A model generated the notes under the pieces. That model ran no database searches. It was not told the origin of the DNA and was given only the letters and a program-made list of their open reading frames with translations. A stretch of DNA of 64,000 bases from positions 1,417,501-1,481,500 of the forward strand of contig LT629764.1 of NCBI GenBank assembly GCA_900105225.1, read 5' to 3'. Position 1 is the stretch's first letter, and every line of letters begins with the position of its first letter. The position numbers were made by a program, and so were the translations under genes. Below are positions 1 through 9,098 of the stretch, in pieces. Origin of the DNA: Paenibacillaceae bacterium GAS479 (GTDB lineage Bacteria; Bacillota; Bacilli; Paenibacillales; Paenibacillaceae).

Positions 1-713
1 ACGTTGCCTTCATTGTACCCGGCATCAAGGACAACCGCCCCAGGCTTTATCCAGTCTCCCTGCACGAACTTCGGTTTACCGACAGCAGCTACAACGATAT
101 CGCCTAACCGCACCAGATCGGCGAGATTCGTAGTTTTAGAATGACAGGTTGTAACCGTAGCGTTCCGATTCAATAGCATTTGAGAGACCGGCTTGCCGAG
201 AATCGGGCTTCTACCGATAACAACCGCATGTTTGCCTTCAATCGGGATATTGTAGTAGTCAAGAATGGCGACGATTGCTGCTGGTGTACAAGCAGGGAAA
301 TCGGCAAAGCCAAATGCTGTCCGCGCGAAACCAAGCGTCGTTACGCCATCGACATCCTTTTCGATAGCAATTGCGTCAAAAGCCGCCCGCTCATCGATAG
401 AATGGGGAACGGGATGCTGAAGTAGAATTCCATGTACTTTAGGGTCCAAATTCAGCTCCCGAATCGCCGCGAGCAGCTCTTCCGTCGACGTATGCTCTGG
501 CAAGTCGATGCGAATCGATTGAATGCCGAGCCGCTTGCATGCATTGCCTTTCATCTTCACATAAGTCGCGGATGCCGGATCTCCTCCAACCAAAATCGTA
601 GCCAGACAAGGTGTCACTCCTTGTTCCGCAAGACGGCTCACCTTACCCGCCAGCTTCTCCTTCATATCCGCAGCAACCTGCGCTCCATCCAAAATCAATG
701 CTTCCGAGATCAT
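1..713 (-). CDS. folD: FolD, methylenetetrahydrofolate dehydrogenase/cyclohydrolase (3' end outside window)
   Basis: Bifunctional cytosolic enzyme that interconverts 5,10-methylene-THF and 10-formyl-THF using NADP. About 237 residues are visible; the C-terminus runs off the left edge. Seen: the active-site segment YVKMK at residues 51-55 after LVGGDPAS, the substrate loop QHPVPHSID, the KDVDG motif, and the Rossmann motif VIGRSPILGKPV. Three in-frame ATGs lie close together (722, 719, 713); 713 is chosen because the AAGGG just before 722 is then 9 bases away. A ZTP riboswitch and terminator stand immediately upstream, so expression is probably tied to folate and purine one-carbon status. Identity is secure; only the exact start is open. 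Confidence 0.95.
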   Translation of the reverse strand, partial: MISEALILDGAQVAADMKEKLAGKVSRLAEQGVTPCLATILVGGDPASATYVKMKGNACKRLGIQSIRIDLPEHTSTEELLAAIRELNLDPKVHGILLQHPVPHSIDERAAFDAIAIEKDVDGVTTLGFARTAFGFADFPACTPAAIVAILDYYNIPIEGKHAVVIGRSPILGKPVSQMLLNRNATVTTCHSKTTNLADLVRLGDIVVAAVGKPKFVQGDWIKPGAVVLDAGYNEGN

Positions 714-745
714 CGTCATCATCCCTTCGAAATAGTGAATTGAAC

Positions 746-780
746 AAAAAGAGGTAAGGGGACGGTTGTCCCCTTACCTC
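746..780 (-). terminator. Intrinsic terminator, expression platform of the folD riboswitch
   Basis: A 13-bp perfect stem (751-763 with 768-780) with a 4-base loop is followed on the minus strand by TTTTTGTTC. It starts directly after the riboswitch core and ends just before the folD ribosome binding site. That is the layout of a transcriptional on/off switch. It could also stop transcripts from the upstream pentapeptide gene. Confidence 0.85.
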
Positions 781-850
781 TGCCCAGGCGTACGGCATGT
801 TTATCTATGCGCTCCCTCATGGTTCCCCATGCTCCGCCAGTTACGCATAG
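781..850 (-). promoter_or_regulatory. ZTP (pfl motif) riboswitch upstream of folD
   Basis: Read on the minus strand, the segment has the conserved parts of the pfl/ZTP aptamer in order: a P1-like stem CTATGCG/CGCATAG (844-850 with 805-811) enclosing AACTGGCGG, a small ATGG-GGAA-CCAT hairpin and GGGAGCG, followed by GCCGTACGCCTGGGCA. The GGCG of the first part can pair with the CGCC of the second to give the known pseudoknot. Established knowledge: this class senses ZTP/ZMP and raises expression of folD and other one-carbon genes. The link to folD is direct here: nothing lies between aptamer, terminator and gene. Confidence 0.92.
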
Positions 851-888
851 TTTAGTCACTCCATCATACAACAGGATGGCAGCCTTGC

Positions 889-1539
889 CTACTCCTTCAG
901 CACAAGTCCAAAAATGCTCGCAAAAATAAACGCCTGCTCCCGCGAAATGATACAGCCCTTCAGATCCTCCGGCTTAACCGCCAAGCCGTTGAATTCACAG
1001 TCGCTCAGGTCGATGCCCCTAAGCTCCGTCCCGAGCTGAGCGCCATGGAGCTTGCAGCGATGGAACTCTGTCTTCGCAAGCTTGGACATACAGAAGTCCG
1101 ACCTATTCATAGAGCTCTCTACATAGACGACATGCTTGGCTGTGGATGCCCTCAAATTGGCGTAATCAAGCAGACAATCCTCGAACAGCACATTGCGCAG
1201 CGTCGCATCGCTCAGATCGATGCCGATCATTTTGCAGGAATGGAACTCTGCCCGGTGAATGACCGCTCCGCTGAAATCGACATTCGATAGATCACATTTC
1301 TCAAAAATGACGTCGGTAAGCTCCAGCTCACGAAGCGATACGGATGTGAAAGTTACGTTCCGAAACCGCATCCCGTCGAAAATGACTTTGGGCGCCTCCA
1401 GATCCTCGATGATCTCATCCTGAACAATTCCCAGCTCCAGTATATCCCTTGTATGTAAACGCTCAGGAAACTGCAGCTCCGAGGGCTCCGCCGGAAGCTT
1501 GGGTGCCTCAATCTTCAGCCTTTTTCTTGCGTTGCTCAT
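889..1539 (-). CDS. Pentapeptide-repeat protein
   Basis: A 216-aa protein, likely cytosolic. From about residue 60 to 190 it is built of five-residue steps of the A(D/N)LxX type with F or L at the centre (VIFEKCDLSNVDFSG, DLSDATLRNVLFEDC), which fold as a right-handed quadrilateral beta helix. The start at 1539 is preferred over the longer reading frame at 1569 because GGAGGG stands 8 bases before it. Role unknown: some family members protect DNA gyrase, but nothing here points to that. No signal peptide or membrane segment is seen. Confidence 0.8.
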   Translation of the reverse strand: MSNARKRLKIEAPKLPAEPSELQFPERLHTRDILELGIVQDEIIEDLEAPKVIFDGMRFRNVTFTSVSLRELELTDVIFEKCDLSNVDFSGAVIHRAEFHSCKMIGIDLSDATLRNVLFEDCLLDYANLRASTAKHVVYVESSMNRSDFCMSKLAKTEFHRCKLHGAQLGTELRGIDLSDCEFNGLAVKPEDLKGCIISREQAFIFASIFGLVLKE

Positions 1540-1695
1540 TAAATGATCCCTCCGCCCTTCAAAGAACACTAGTTCTCATGTTAAAGTATTAGATGGGTTA
1601 GGCGCAAGCGCGATTAAATCGCAGCATCAACAACAATGTAGGAAGAGAACGCAACCATAATAATAGCGTTCCAAATCTATTCCTCAACCGCCTTT

Positions 1696-1725
1696 TTGGA
1701 AGAAAGCGAAGAAATTCGGTATAAT
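1696..1725 (+). promoter_or_regulatory. Sigma-A-like promoter of the SEC-C gene
   Basis: TTGGAA (1696-1701) and a perfect TATAAT (1720-1725) are separated by 18 bases. The predicted transcript would start near 1732, about 25 bases before the ATG at 1756. This also argues against the longer reading frame that begins at the TTG of the -35 box. Confidence 0.7.
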
Positions 1726-1755
1726 GAGAGAAACGAATTGAACAGGAGTTTAGAA

Positions 1756-3198
1756 ATGAAACCGATTGGAAGAAACGAAACATGTTATTGCGGAAGCGGA
1801 AAAAAATATAAAAAATGCTGTTTACAGAAGGATGAGCTTCAGAAAAAGAACAGCATGGCAAGCCACGGGAATGTAATCCAGTTCCCTGGTAGCACGAGGC
1901 CTCCAGAGAGTCAATACAGCCTGGATCAGATGATGGAAACCATCAATGACATGCTGATCTGGAAATCCGAAGCGTACAAGGAAGTGGCGGAGATATTCGT
2001 CTCCAGACTCCATCGCAACTATTCCCTTCACCACGGAGAGGCTCGACAAATGGTATTCAACTTGACTACCAACTGGCATCAGTTCTCAAGTGAAATCGAA
2101 CCGAAATTCCGCAAGTCTGGAGGGTTTGCCGGAGCTTTGGAATATATGGCGGCTATTAATTTATCCGCTGATGCAACGCAGAAGGAGCTCGCGACCCAAC
2201 ACGCGGTATCCGAGGGAACTTTGAGCCGCTGCTTCGCTCAGCTGTTTGATTACATGGGAGATAACGGGTTACTGCCAGGCGATTCTCCGATTACTAATTC
2301 TAGTGGATCGAGACAAGCGGGGTTCTCACTCAAAGAGGGTGAAGAGCAAATGCGCGCCATTACCGAGCTACTAAACGCGCAGAATTTCCAATCCAGCGCA
2401 GAAGCGCAAGCCTTCCTGGACAAGCTGATGCGGGATGGGGTACCTGAATCGATCCATAACGAAGCGAGCAAAGCTCAGCAAGCCCGGGAGCTGCTCATAA
2501 CAGCAGATCGCGAGCCAAACTCCAGAAAGCGGATTGAATTGGCGGAACAAGCCATGAAACTCGATCCTGGCAATGCTGACATATATTTGATTTATTCTCA
2601 GGAAGCAAACACAGTGAGGGAAGCACTGCATTATGCCAAACTCGGCATGGAAGCGGCGAAGACCAGCTTGGGAGCGGACTTCTTCAAGAAAAACACGGGG
2701 CATTTCTGGGGCTTGATCGAGACTCGGCCGTTTATGCGCGCCAAGTTCGCTTATGCGCAGCTGCTCCAAGAGGATGATAACGACAAGGATGCGGCCTCTC
2801 AATACGAAGAGCTGTTGACGTTATGTCCGAATGACAATCTTGGCGCGAGATACGAGCTCCTGGCGATTTATTTGAACCAAAATGAGCTGAAGCTCGCTCA
2901 GCAGCTGTTTGACGAGCATGAAGAGCATACAACAAACGTTCTTTATGATCAGCTTGTGCTGGAATATCTCAAAAATGGGATCAGCGACAGGCTGGCTCCT
3001 CTCGCCAGCGCTGCCCGCAAGGCCAATCCGTATGTGATCGCTTATGTTACCGGCCAAAAGAAACTGTCCCGGCTGCAGAACGACTACATCACTGTCGGAG
3101 ATGAAAGTGAAGCAGAGAATTATGCCTATAGGCATAGAAAGTTGTGGATTAAACCGGAGCTGGCCAAGCTTAGATCCTGGTTGAATCAACAACAATAA
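1756..3198 (+). CDS. SEC-C motif protein with TPR-like repeats
   Basis: A 480-aa soluble protein. At residues 3-22 it carries a SEC-C zinc-binding motif (CYCGSGKKYKKCC), as at the end of SecA. The middle has a helix-turn-helix-like stretch (QKELATQHAVSEGTLSRCF, about residue 140), and the C-terminal half has TPR-type helices (EPNSRKRIELAEQAMKLDP and following). The start at 1756 is chosen because CAGGAG lies 8 bases upstream and a promoter with TATAAT is just before it. The SEC-C motif suggests metal-dependent protein or nucleic acid contact; the target is unknown. Monocistronic, ended by the terminator at 3206. Confidence 0.8.
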   Translation: MKPIGRNETCYCGSGKKYKKCCLQKDELQKKNSMASHGNVIQFPGSTRPPESQYSLDQMMETINDMLIWKSEAYKEVAEIFVSRLHRNYSLHHGEARQMVFNLTTNWHQFSSEIEPKFRKSGGFAGALEYMAAINLSADATQKELATQHAVSEGTLSRCFAQLFDYMGDNGLLPGDSPITNSSGSRQAGFSLKEGEEQMRAITELLNAQNFQSSAEAQAFLDKLMRDGVPESIHNEASKAQQARELLITADREPNSRKRIELAEQAMKLDPGNADIYLIYSQEANTVREALHYAKLGMEAAKTSLGADFFKKNTGHFWGLIETRPFMRAKFAYAQLLQEDDNDKDAASQYEELLTLCPNDNLGARYELLAIYLNQNELKLAQQLFDEHEEHTTNVLYDQLVLEYLKNGISDRLAPLASAARKANPYVIAYVTGQKKLSRLQNDYITVGDESEAENYAYRHRKLWIKPELAKLRSWLNQQQ

Positions 3199-3205
3199 GA
3201 CGTTG

Positions 3206-3251
3206 AAAAAGGACCTGATTTTCCGCATCTATGCGGGAACCAGGTCCTTTT
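3206..3251. terminator. Bidirectional terminator between SEC-C gene and VanX-like gene
   Basis: AAAAGGACCTG and CAGGTCCTTTT pair around an inner CCGCAT/ATGCGG hairpin. T-runs are present in both directions, matching the two converging genes. Confidence 0.85.
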
Positions 3252-3259
3252 GTGATTAT

Positions 3260-4204
3260 TTACTCAATGTTAAAATCAAAATAACGCTTCGGATAAGGCT
3301 CCTTGTTTAGCGTGTAATGCCACCATTCCTTGCTGTAGGGCTTGAAGCCGCCCTGCTCCATGGCCCGCTTTAGCACCGAGCGCGCCAGAGTCTGCTCTTT
3401 GCCTATCTTTTTCGTACCGTGGCTGGAAATGTCTCCAAAGAAATCAAAAGGAGATCCCATATCAACTTCTTTTCCGGTATCCAGATGGTACAGCGTCAGG
3501 TCAACTGTACTGCCGCGCGAATGACCGGAGCGTGAGGAGATGTAGCCGAGCTTGAACGTTTTGGACTTGTCCACTTCGGGATAGAATTGCTGCTTCATCT
3601 TTGTATCGTCTGCGTCCTTGGACCAGGCGACAAACTGCTTCACGGTTTTTACGGGACGGTAAGCATCAAAAATCTTCAACCCGTACCCCTTCGCCGCAAG
3701 CGATTTATGAACTCCCTTCAAAGCTCCGGCAGCCTGCTCCGTCATGACGGCCAGCGGCGCCTTGTAGCCGTTCAGCCTTTTGCCAATGAAGTTAAACTCG
3801 CCATAATAACGGATTTCATATTGAGCCGTCGGGATGACCTCATCGAGGTACACAAATCCCGCAGGCAGCTTGCGCTTGCGTTCCACGGCTTGTTTTTCAG
3901 TGGACTTGGCTGAAGGCTCCGGTGATGCTATCGGGCTAAGCGTAGCCGCCGGCTTGGCCGATGGCAACGGCTGTTGCGATGGAGATTTTTGCTGAGTGGC
4001 GGAGCTAGGAGCCGGCGGTTTTTGCTGAGTGGCGCCAGGCTCTGAAGCAGCAGCAACAGCTTCCGCCCCCTTGCTCTTAGCTTGAGGCCACGAAAGAGAC
4101 TTCGGATCGAGGGACTCTGTCCCGCTGTTCGCCAACCCGCAGCCTGTTGAAAGCAACGTCAGCGCTGCCGAGAGCGCGACTACTTTAATATGGATAAATT
4201 TCAT
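3260..4204 (-). CDS. VanX/VanY-type D-Ala-D-Ala dipeptidase lipoprotein (peptidase M15)
   Basis: A 314-aa exported zinc peptidase. The first 22 residues form a lipoprotein signal ending in LLSTGC. A low-complexity Ala/Pro/Ser/Lys linker of about 90 residues follows, then an M15D domain: FDAYRP, the zinc ligand motif [11 protein letters not shown], and the C-terminal EWWH with the catalytic Glu and third ligand. The family cleaves D-alanyl-D-alanine dipeptides; a housekeeping role in peptidoglycan turnover is more likely than vancomycin resistance because no vanH or vanA stands nearby. The start at 4204 has GGAGTGG 6 bases upstream; the longer reading frame from 4246 has no ribosome binding site. 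Confidence 0.85.
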   Translation of the reverse strand: MKFIHIKVVALSAALTLLSTGCGLANSGTESLDPKSLSWPQAKSKGAEAVAAASEPGATQQKPPAPSSATQQKSPSQQPLPSAKPAATLSPIASPEPSAKSTEKQAVERKRKLPAGFVYLDEVIPTAQYEIRYYGEFNFIGKRLNGYKAPLAVMTEQAAGALKGVHKSLAAKGYGLKIFDAYRPVKTVKQFVAWSKDADDTKMKQQFYPEVDKSKTFKLGYISSRSGHSRGSTVDLTLYHLDTGKEVDMGSPFDFFGDISSHGTKKIGKEQTLARSVLKRAMEQGGFKPYSKEWWHYTLNKEPYPKRYFDFNIE

Positions 4205-4305
4205 AAATTTCCACTCCAATACCAATATTAAGAACTTTTTCTTCACATTAACGTGTACATATAGCTTTCATCCTAACCTAACTGGCTCCATCCAGAAAGC
4301 AAATA

Positions 4306-4733
4306 ATGAGTGAACCAATCTCCCTTGCTTTTACTACGAGATGTTGGCAAACGTTATGGTAGTCGGGACATTCTGTCCTCCGGATCGACTGTCGAAGCTG
4401 AAGATGACCTGGGACGAGTATTTGATGCATATGGCCCGCATTGACGGTATGAACAAGCAACCTCTGCAAGCCCGAATCAAGGATTTGCATGAATGGTTCG
4501 ACATGCCCTATCGCTCCAAAACTCATCTCTCTCATTATTCCAAAGGCATGCTGCAAAAAACAAGCCTTATGCAAGCCATTCTTCGCCAACCTGACCTCCT
4601 CCTGCTGGACGAGCCATTCTCACTTGCCGCGAAGCTGGCCGCTCCAGGCGCGGCGCTGCTTTACGGGGCCGTATCCGGGATGGTGTTTTTGCTTTTCATA
4701 GCCAAGGGGAAGCTGGAGCTTCCTAAGGGCTGA
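4306..4733 (+). pseudogene. Decayed ABC-2 type transporter: ATPase remnant fused to a membrane fragment
   Basis: An ATG at 4306 begins MSEPIS, then the frame shifts to an ATPase N-terminus (RDVGKRYGSRDIL). The Walker A region is missing. The open frame 4341-4733 resumes in the middle of an ABC ATPase (WDEYLMHMARIDG), keeps a signature-like LSHYSKGMLQK and Walker B LLLLDEPFS, and then jumps into a hydrophobic membrane-type tail (GAALLYGAVSGMVFLLF). This is best read as an ATPase and permease pair collapsed by deletions and a frameshift. It lies next to a minisatellite, which may have promoted the rearrangement. No function is expected. Confidence 0.8.
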
Positions 4734-5160
4734 AGCTTGGGGAGTAGATTTGGGGGAGCAGTCTTGATGGGCAACGTTGGTGGGTAGTTTTGGGGAGCAG
4801 TCTTGGGTGGGCAATGTGGATGAGCAATGTTAATGGGCAGGCTTGGGGAGCAGTTTTGATGAGCAACGTTGGTGGGCCGGCTTGGGGAGCAGTTTTGACG
4901 GGCAACGTCGGTGGGCCGGCTTGGGGAGCAGTTTTGACGGGCAACGTCGGTGGGCCGGCTTGGGGAGCAGTTTTGACGGGCAACGTCGGTGGGCCGGCTT
5001 GGGGAGCAGTTTTGACGGGCAACGTCGGTGGGCCGGCTTGGGGAGCAGTTTTGACGGGCAACGTCGGTGGGCAGGCTTGGGGAGCAGTTTTGACGGGCAA
5101 CGTCGGTGGGCAGGCTTGGGGAGCAGTTTTGACGGGCAACGTCGGTGGGCCGTGTCGGAG
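4734..5160. repeat. 39-bp minisatellite, about 7 regular copies plus degenerate ones
   Basis: The unit beginning CTTGGGGAGCAGTTTTGACG recurs every 39 bases at 4881, 4920, 4959, 4998, 5037, 5076 and 5115. Degenerate units precede it from about 4734. Because 39 is a multiple of three and the unit lacks stops, four frames on both strands stay open for 120-160 codons. None has a convincing ribosome binding site or signal sequence, so I do not call a gene here. Confidence 0.9.
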
Positions 5161-5218
5161 AGCAGTGTTGGTGGGAATCGCATGAAGCTCAAGCGCCTCA
5201 GCTTGTCGATTCACATCC

Positions 5219-5400
5219 TAACGGAACTGAGAGAGCTTATCTCTTCTCAAATTTGCCTAAAAACCATCTAACGGAACTGAGCGACGTTATTTGAGTCAAA
5301 AATGATGATTTTCCGCAAAATTTCCTAAATAGCGTTTCTCAGTTCCGTTACACCTCGAAATCTCTCCATTTTGCTAAAATAAGGCTTCTCAGTTCCGTTA
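5219..5400. repeat. Four copies of TAACGGAACTGAG, two direct and two inverted
   Basis: The 13-mer is at 5219-5231 and 5269-5281 on the plus strand and inverted at 5338-5350 and 5388-5400. Spacing within each pair is 50 bases, so the block is a near symmetrical palindrome about 180 bases long. It resembles REP/BIME-type intergenic elements and may fold into a large stem. No gene is seen in 5160-5675. Confidence 0.8.
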
Positions 5401-5506
5401 CGTATGGAGCTACTCTAATTCATGCAAAAGAAGCTCGAAGCGACTAGAATTCTATAACGATTCAGCGATATCAGCCGATATTATTGTACTGGCGATCAAA
5501 ATAATT

Positions 5507-5556
5507 AAAGGGGCAGCCCAAAAGTCATCTAACAATGACCTTTGGGACAGCCCCTA
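5507..5556 (-). terminator. Strong hairpin after pflA, probable operon terminator
   Basis: AAGGGGCAGCCCAAAAGTCAT pairs with ATGACCTTTGGGACAGCCCCT with small bulges. On the minus strand it is followed by TTTAATTATTTT, so it probably ends the adhE-pflB-pflA transcript. The GGGGCTGTCCCA arm also resembles some transposon ends. Confidence 0.65.
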
Positions 5557-5675
5557 ATTCGATCTTGCCTACCGTTCATTCACTGTGCTCCGTTGCATTG
5601 CGTCGCTGGCCGCGTTGCGCTGCTGGCCCCTCGCTCCCTAGCTTGGCGGCTATCTTGCCACTGTGCTGATCTTCG

Positions 5676-6443
5676 TTATGTTGCTCGCTCCCTAGCTTGA
5701 CGGCTATGGAGCACGGCGCCCGAGCTCCGGCCCTGCTCGATCCACTTCACTGCTCGCTCGACCTCAGTCGTGCTTGGCTCGCGCCAACCTTCCAGCGTGT
5801 AGTCGCGGTTTAACTGCTGCCATTTGAAAACACCCATCCGATGGTAAGGCAACACCTCTACCCTCTCCACCTTCCTTATGCCGGAAATGAAACGTCCCAG
5901 CGCCAGCAGGTCAGCGGCGTTGTCCGTTAATCCCGGCACGAGCACACGCCGGATCCACATAGGGATGCCTCGTTGCGACAGATGCCTGGCAAAGTTGAGA
6001 ATTCGCTCATTGGGCTGCGTTGTCAGTTGGCGGTGACCTTCGGAATCCATATATTTGAGATCCAAAAGCACCAAATCCGTCACGGAAAGCAGCGCCTCGG
6101 CATGATGCGGGTCACAGAAGCCGGAGGAGTCGAGGGCGGTATGCAGCCCCCAGCGCTCCTTGCACTCGCGGAACAACTCTGCGACGAACGGCGCCTGCAG
6201 CGTCGGTTCACCTCCGGTGACCGTAATGCCGCCTCCGGAGCTCCTGTAATAGTCGACATAAGGCTCAATTTCGGTCAAAATTTCCTCAACCGTACACGAC
6301 TTGCCGCCTGTCATATCCCATGAATCGGGGTTGTGGCAGTAACGGCATTGCAACGCGCAGCCTTGCATGAACAAGACAAAACGGATTCCCGGACCATCAA
6401 CCGTTCCGAACGTTTCGAGAGAGTGGATTCTCCCCGTATGCAT
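5676..6443 (-). CDS. pflA: Pyruvate formate-lyase activating enzyme
   Basis: A 255-aa radical SAM enzyme that installs the glycyl radical on PflB under anaerobiosis. Seen: N-terminal HSLETFGTVDGPGIRFVLF, the cluster-binding CALQCRYC (CxxxCxxC) near residue 30, and GGITVTGGEPTLQ for SAM binding. Length matches the family. It is the last gene of the adhE-pflB-pflA group, 252 bases after pflB, with 38-bp repeats in the gap. The last coding bases contain a GCTCCCTAGCTTG stretch that recurs just downstream at 5635, so the extreme C-terminus may have been altered by a small duplication. Confidence 0.96.
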   Translation of the reverse strand: MHTGRIHSLETFGTVDGPGIRFVLFMQGCALQCRYCHNPDSWDMTGGKSCTVEEILTEIEPYVDYYRSSGGGITVTGGEPTLQAPFVAELFRECKERWGLHTALDSSGFCDPHHAEALLSVTDLVLLDLKYMDSEGHRQLTTQPNERILNFARHLSQRGIPMWIRRVLVPGLTDNAADLLALGRFISGIRKVERVEVLPYHRMGVFKWQQLNRDYTLEGWREPSTTEVERAVKWIEQGRSSGAVLHSRQARERAT

Positions 6444-6522
6444 GATGTTTTCCCCCTCTCACATAACCGCGCTTCAGGCCGGTTTTATCCGAGCAACTTG
6501 TAACGGAGCAAGGCATAGCGTA

Positions 6523-6660
6523 GTTGAAACGATGTAATCGAAACATGGATCATCCAGCTTGTTGAAGCGGTGTGATCAGATCATGAATCATCCACCTAGT
6601 TGAAGCGGTGTGATCAGATCATGAATCATCCACCTAGTTGAAGCGGTGCGATCAGATGGA
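6523..6660. repeat. 38-bp tandem repeat between pflA and pflB
   Basis: Units starting GTTGAAGCGGTGTGATCAGA lie at 6561, 6599 and 6637, with an older degenerate copy at 6523. The two central copies are nearly identical. They occupy the spacer between pflB and pflA on their common transcript. Each unit holds a GATCAGATCATGAATC-type partial palindrome. Function unknown. Confidence 0.85.
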
Positions 6661-6695
6661 TCATTCGGATGCGCCATGCCATCCGCCAAACCCCA

Positions 6696-9011
6696 TTACA
6701 CCGAGCCGTGAAACGTTCGATTAATGACATCAAGCTGCTGCTCCCGAGTCAGCTTAATAAAGTTGACCGCGTACCCCGAGACACGAATCGTGAGCTGAGG
6801 GTACTGCTCGGGATGCTCCATAGCATCCATGAGCTGCTCGCGGTTGAACACATTGATATTGAGATGATGGCCGCCCTTCGTGCTGTATCCATCTAGCAGC
6901 GATACTAGGTTGCGCACGCGATCATCCGCTTCTTTGCCGAGCGCCTTTGGAATAATTGAAAAGGTGTTCGAGATACCGTCCAGGCTGCTGTCATACGGCA
7001 GCTTGGCAACTGAGTTCAGCGAGGCGAGAGCGCCCTTGCGGTCGCGGCCGTGCATCGGGTTCGCGCCTGGGGCAAACGGCTCGCCGGCCCTGCGGCCATC
7101 CGGCGTACTGCCGGTTTTTTTGCCGTAAACAACATTCGAAGTAATCGTCAGCAACGACTGTGTGTGTACCGCGCCGCGGTAAGTGTCATGCTGCTTGAGC
7201 TTGTTCATGAAGCGCTCCGTCAGTTCTACAGCTATGTCGTCGACACGGTCATCGTTGTTGCCATATTGCGGGTATTCTCCCTCAATAACAAAGTCGACTG
7301 CCAGCCCGCGCTCATCGCGGATCGGACGGACCTTAGCGTATTTGATCGCGCTCAGCGAATCGGCGACAACCGACAGGCCAGCTATGCCGCAAGCCATCGT
7401 GCGGACGATTTCGGCGTCATGAAGCGCCATCTCAATGCGCTCGTAGCTATATTTATCATGCATATAATGGATGACGTTGAGCGTGTTGATGTACAGTCCC
7501 GCCAGCCAATCCAGCATGCCGTTATAGCGCGCCAGCACTTCTTTGTAGTCGAGAATTTCCGCAGTAATCGGCGCGTAAGCTGGCCCCACCTGCTCGCCAA
7601 GCTTCTCGTCCCTACCACCGTTGATTGCGTAAAGCAGCGCCTTAGCCAAATTCGCCCGCGCCCCAAAAAACTGCATCTGCTTGCCTATTCGCATCGCTGA
7701 CACACAGCAGGCAATGCCATAATCGTCCCCGTACAGCGGCCGCATCAGATCATCGTTCTCGTACTGGATCGAGCTTGTATCGATAGATACTTTGGCACAG
7801 TACTCCTTGAAGCCTTGCGGCAGTTGGTTCGACCACAGCACCGTCAAGTTCGGCTCGGGAGCCGGGCCGAGATTGTACAAAGTATGCAAGAAGCGGAAGC
7901 TGCTCTTCGTCACACGTGAACGCCCATCGAGACCCAAGCCGCCGATCGATTCCGTTACCCAAGTAGGGTCTCCGCTGAAAAGTTCGTTGTAGTCAGGAGT
8001 GCGAAGGAATTTGACTAGCCTTAGCTTCATAACGAGATGGTCGACTAACTCCTGAGCTTCTGCTTCCTGCAGATTTCCTTCCTTAAGATCACGATTGATG
8101 TAAATATCGAGGAAGCTGGAAATGCGCCCGATGCTCATCGCTGCACCGTTCTGCTCTTTAATGGCGGCCAGATAGGCAAAATAAAGCCACTGCACCGCTT
8201 CCTTGGCCGTTGCCGCCGGCTTGGAAATGTCGAAGCCGTAGGCTGCGGCCATCAACTTCAGTTCCGCTAACGCGCGGATCTGCTCCGACAGCTCCTCGCG
8301 GGCGCGAATCATACCTTCCGACATAGCGCCGTTCTCGCGTTGTTTAAGCTCGATTTTTTTGTCGGCAATAAGACGATCAACGCCATACAGGGCTACACGG
8401 CGGTAATCACCGATAATGCGTCCGCGTCCATAAGCATCCGGCAGGCCAGTGATAATACCGGCTTTGCGCGCCATGCGCATTTCAGATGTATAGGCATCAA
8501 AAACACCTTGATTATGCGTCTTGCGGATGTCGGTAAACAGCTTCACCATATCCTCCGACGCCCTGTAGCCATACGCTTCACAAGCGTCTATGACCATGCG
8601 AATGCCGCCGAGCGGCTGCACGGAGCGCTTCAAGGGCGCATCCGTTTGCAGGCCGACAATTTGCTCAAGCTCCCGATCAATATAACCGGGATCATGCGAG
8701 GTGATCGTCGAAACTATGTCCGTGGACACATCCAGTACACCGCCGTTTTCTCTTTCCAGCCGCATCAGCTCCAGCACGTTATCCCACAGCTTTCGCGTGG
8801 CTTTCGTAGGCTCCGCGAGAAAGCTCTCATCCCCGTCATAAGGACTGATGTTCGCGCCGATAAAGTCATTCACATCGATATGCCGCTGCCATTTGCCTGC
8901 GCGGAACCCCCTCCACATGGTGGATTGGGGCGATTGGGGCGATTGGGGCGATTGGGGCGATTGAGTCGATTGCTCTCCTACCGAACGTACTCCCTGTTCA
9001 TTGGCTGCCAT
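6696..9011 (-). CDS. pflB: Formate acetyltransferase (pyruvate formate-lyase)
   Basis: A 771-aa glycyl radical enzyme turning pyruvate and CoA into acetyl-CoA and formate in anaerobic fermentation. Seen: the paired active-site cysteines in [10 protein letters not shown] and the C-terminal radical site RVSGYAVNF. The start at 9011 is supported by AAGGAGG 8 bases upstream. Compared with the usual start at MWRGF (here residue 32), this protein has about 31 extra residues including a run of SPQ triplets encoded by a 9-bp tandem repeat. Flanked by adhE and pflA, and likely under Fnr control through the distal promoters. Confidence 0.97.
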   Translation of the reverse strand: MAANEQGVRSVGEQSTQSPQSPQSPQSPQSTMWRGFRAGKWQRHIDVNDFIGANISPYDGDESFLAEPTKATRKLWDNVLELMRLERENGGVLDVSTDIVSTITSHDPGYIDRELEQIVGLQTDAPLKRSVQPLGGIRMVIDACEAYGYRASEDMVKLFTDIRKTHNQGVFDAYTSEMRMARKAGIITGLPDAYGRGRIIGDYRRVALYGVDRLIADKKIELKQRENGAMSEGMIRAREELSEQIRALAELKLMAAAYGFDISKPAATAKEAVQWLYFAYLAAIKEQNGAAMSIGRISSFLDIYINRDLKEGNLQEAEAQELVDHLVMKLRLVKFLRTPDYNELFSGDPTWVTESIGGLGLDGRSRVTKSSFRFLHTLYNLGPAPEPNLTVLWSNQLPQGFKEYCAKVSIDTSSIQYENDDLMRPLYGDDYGIACCVSAMRIGKQMQFFGARANLAKALLYAINGGRDEKLGEQVGPAYAPITAEILDYKEVLARYNGMLDWLAGLYINTLNVIHYMHDKYSYERIEMALHDAEIVRTMACGIAGLSVVADSLSAIKYAKVRPIRDERGLAVDFVIEGEYPQYGNNDDRVDDIAVELTERFMNKLKQHDTYRGAVHTQSLLTITSNVVYGKKTGSTPDGRRAGEPFAPGANPMHGRDRKGALASLNSVAKLPYDSSLDGISNTFSIIPKALGKEADDRVRNLVSLLDGYSTKGGHHLNINVFNREQLMDAMEHPEQYPQLTIRVSGYAVNFIKLTREQQLDVINRTFHGSV
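8925..8980 (-). repeat. 9-bp tandem repeat coding SPQ units in the PflB N-terminus
   Basis: The plus strand shows GATTGGGGC repeated four to five times in tandem, ending in a diverged copy. It codes for repeated Ser-Pro-Gln in the PflB N-terminal extension. The unit is three codons, so slippage changes the length without shifting the frame. Confidence 0.85.
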
Positions 9012-9098
9012 TTCAGGCTCCTCCTTCGATCTCGCTGCTTGTTTCTGCTGCGGAGCAGCCCTTGCTCCGCAGCATCTCTACTTCGCATCGGTCCAGCT

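Noticed and set aside
3260-4204. Vancomycin resistance gene
   Set aside because: VanX-like domain alone, in a lipoprotein, without vanH, vanA or vanRS nearby; housekeeping wall turnover is more likely.
4734-5160. Possible CRISPR array
   Set aside because: The units are directly adjacent, without unique spacers, and no cas genes are near.
4723-5271. Overlapping open frames of 120-163 codons on both strands in the 39-bp repeat
   Set aside because: They are open only because the unit is a multiple of three without stops. No ribosome binding site, no signal peptide, and several frames are equally open.
5507-5556. Terminal repeat of an insertion sequence
   Set aside because: The arm resembles some IS ends, but no transposase, second end or target duplication is seen; the T-rich side fits a terminator better.
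7050-7700. Long plus-strand frames across pflB and adhE
   Set aside because: They are antisense shadows of strongly conserved genes and have no ribosome binding sites.
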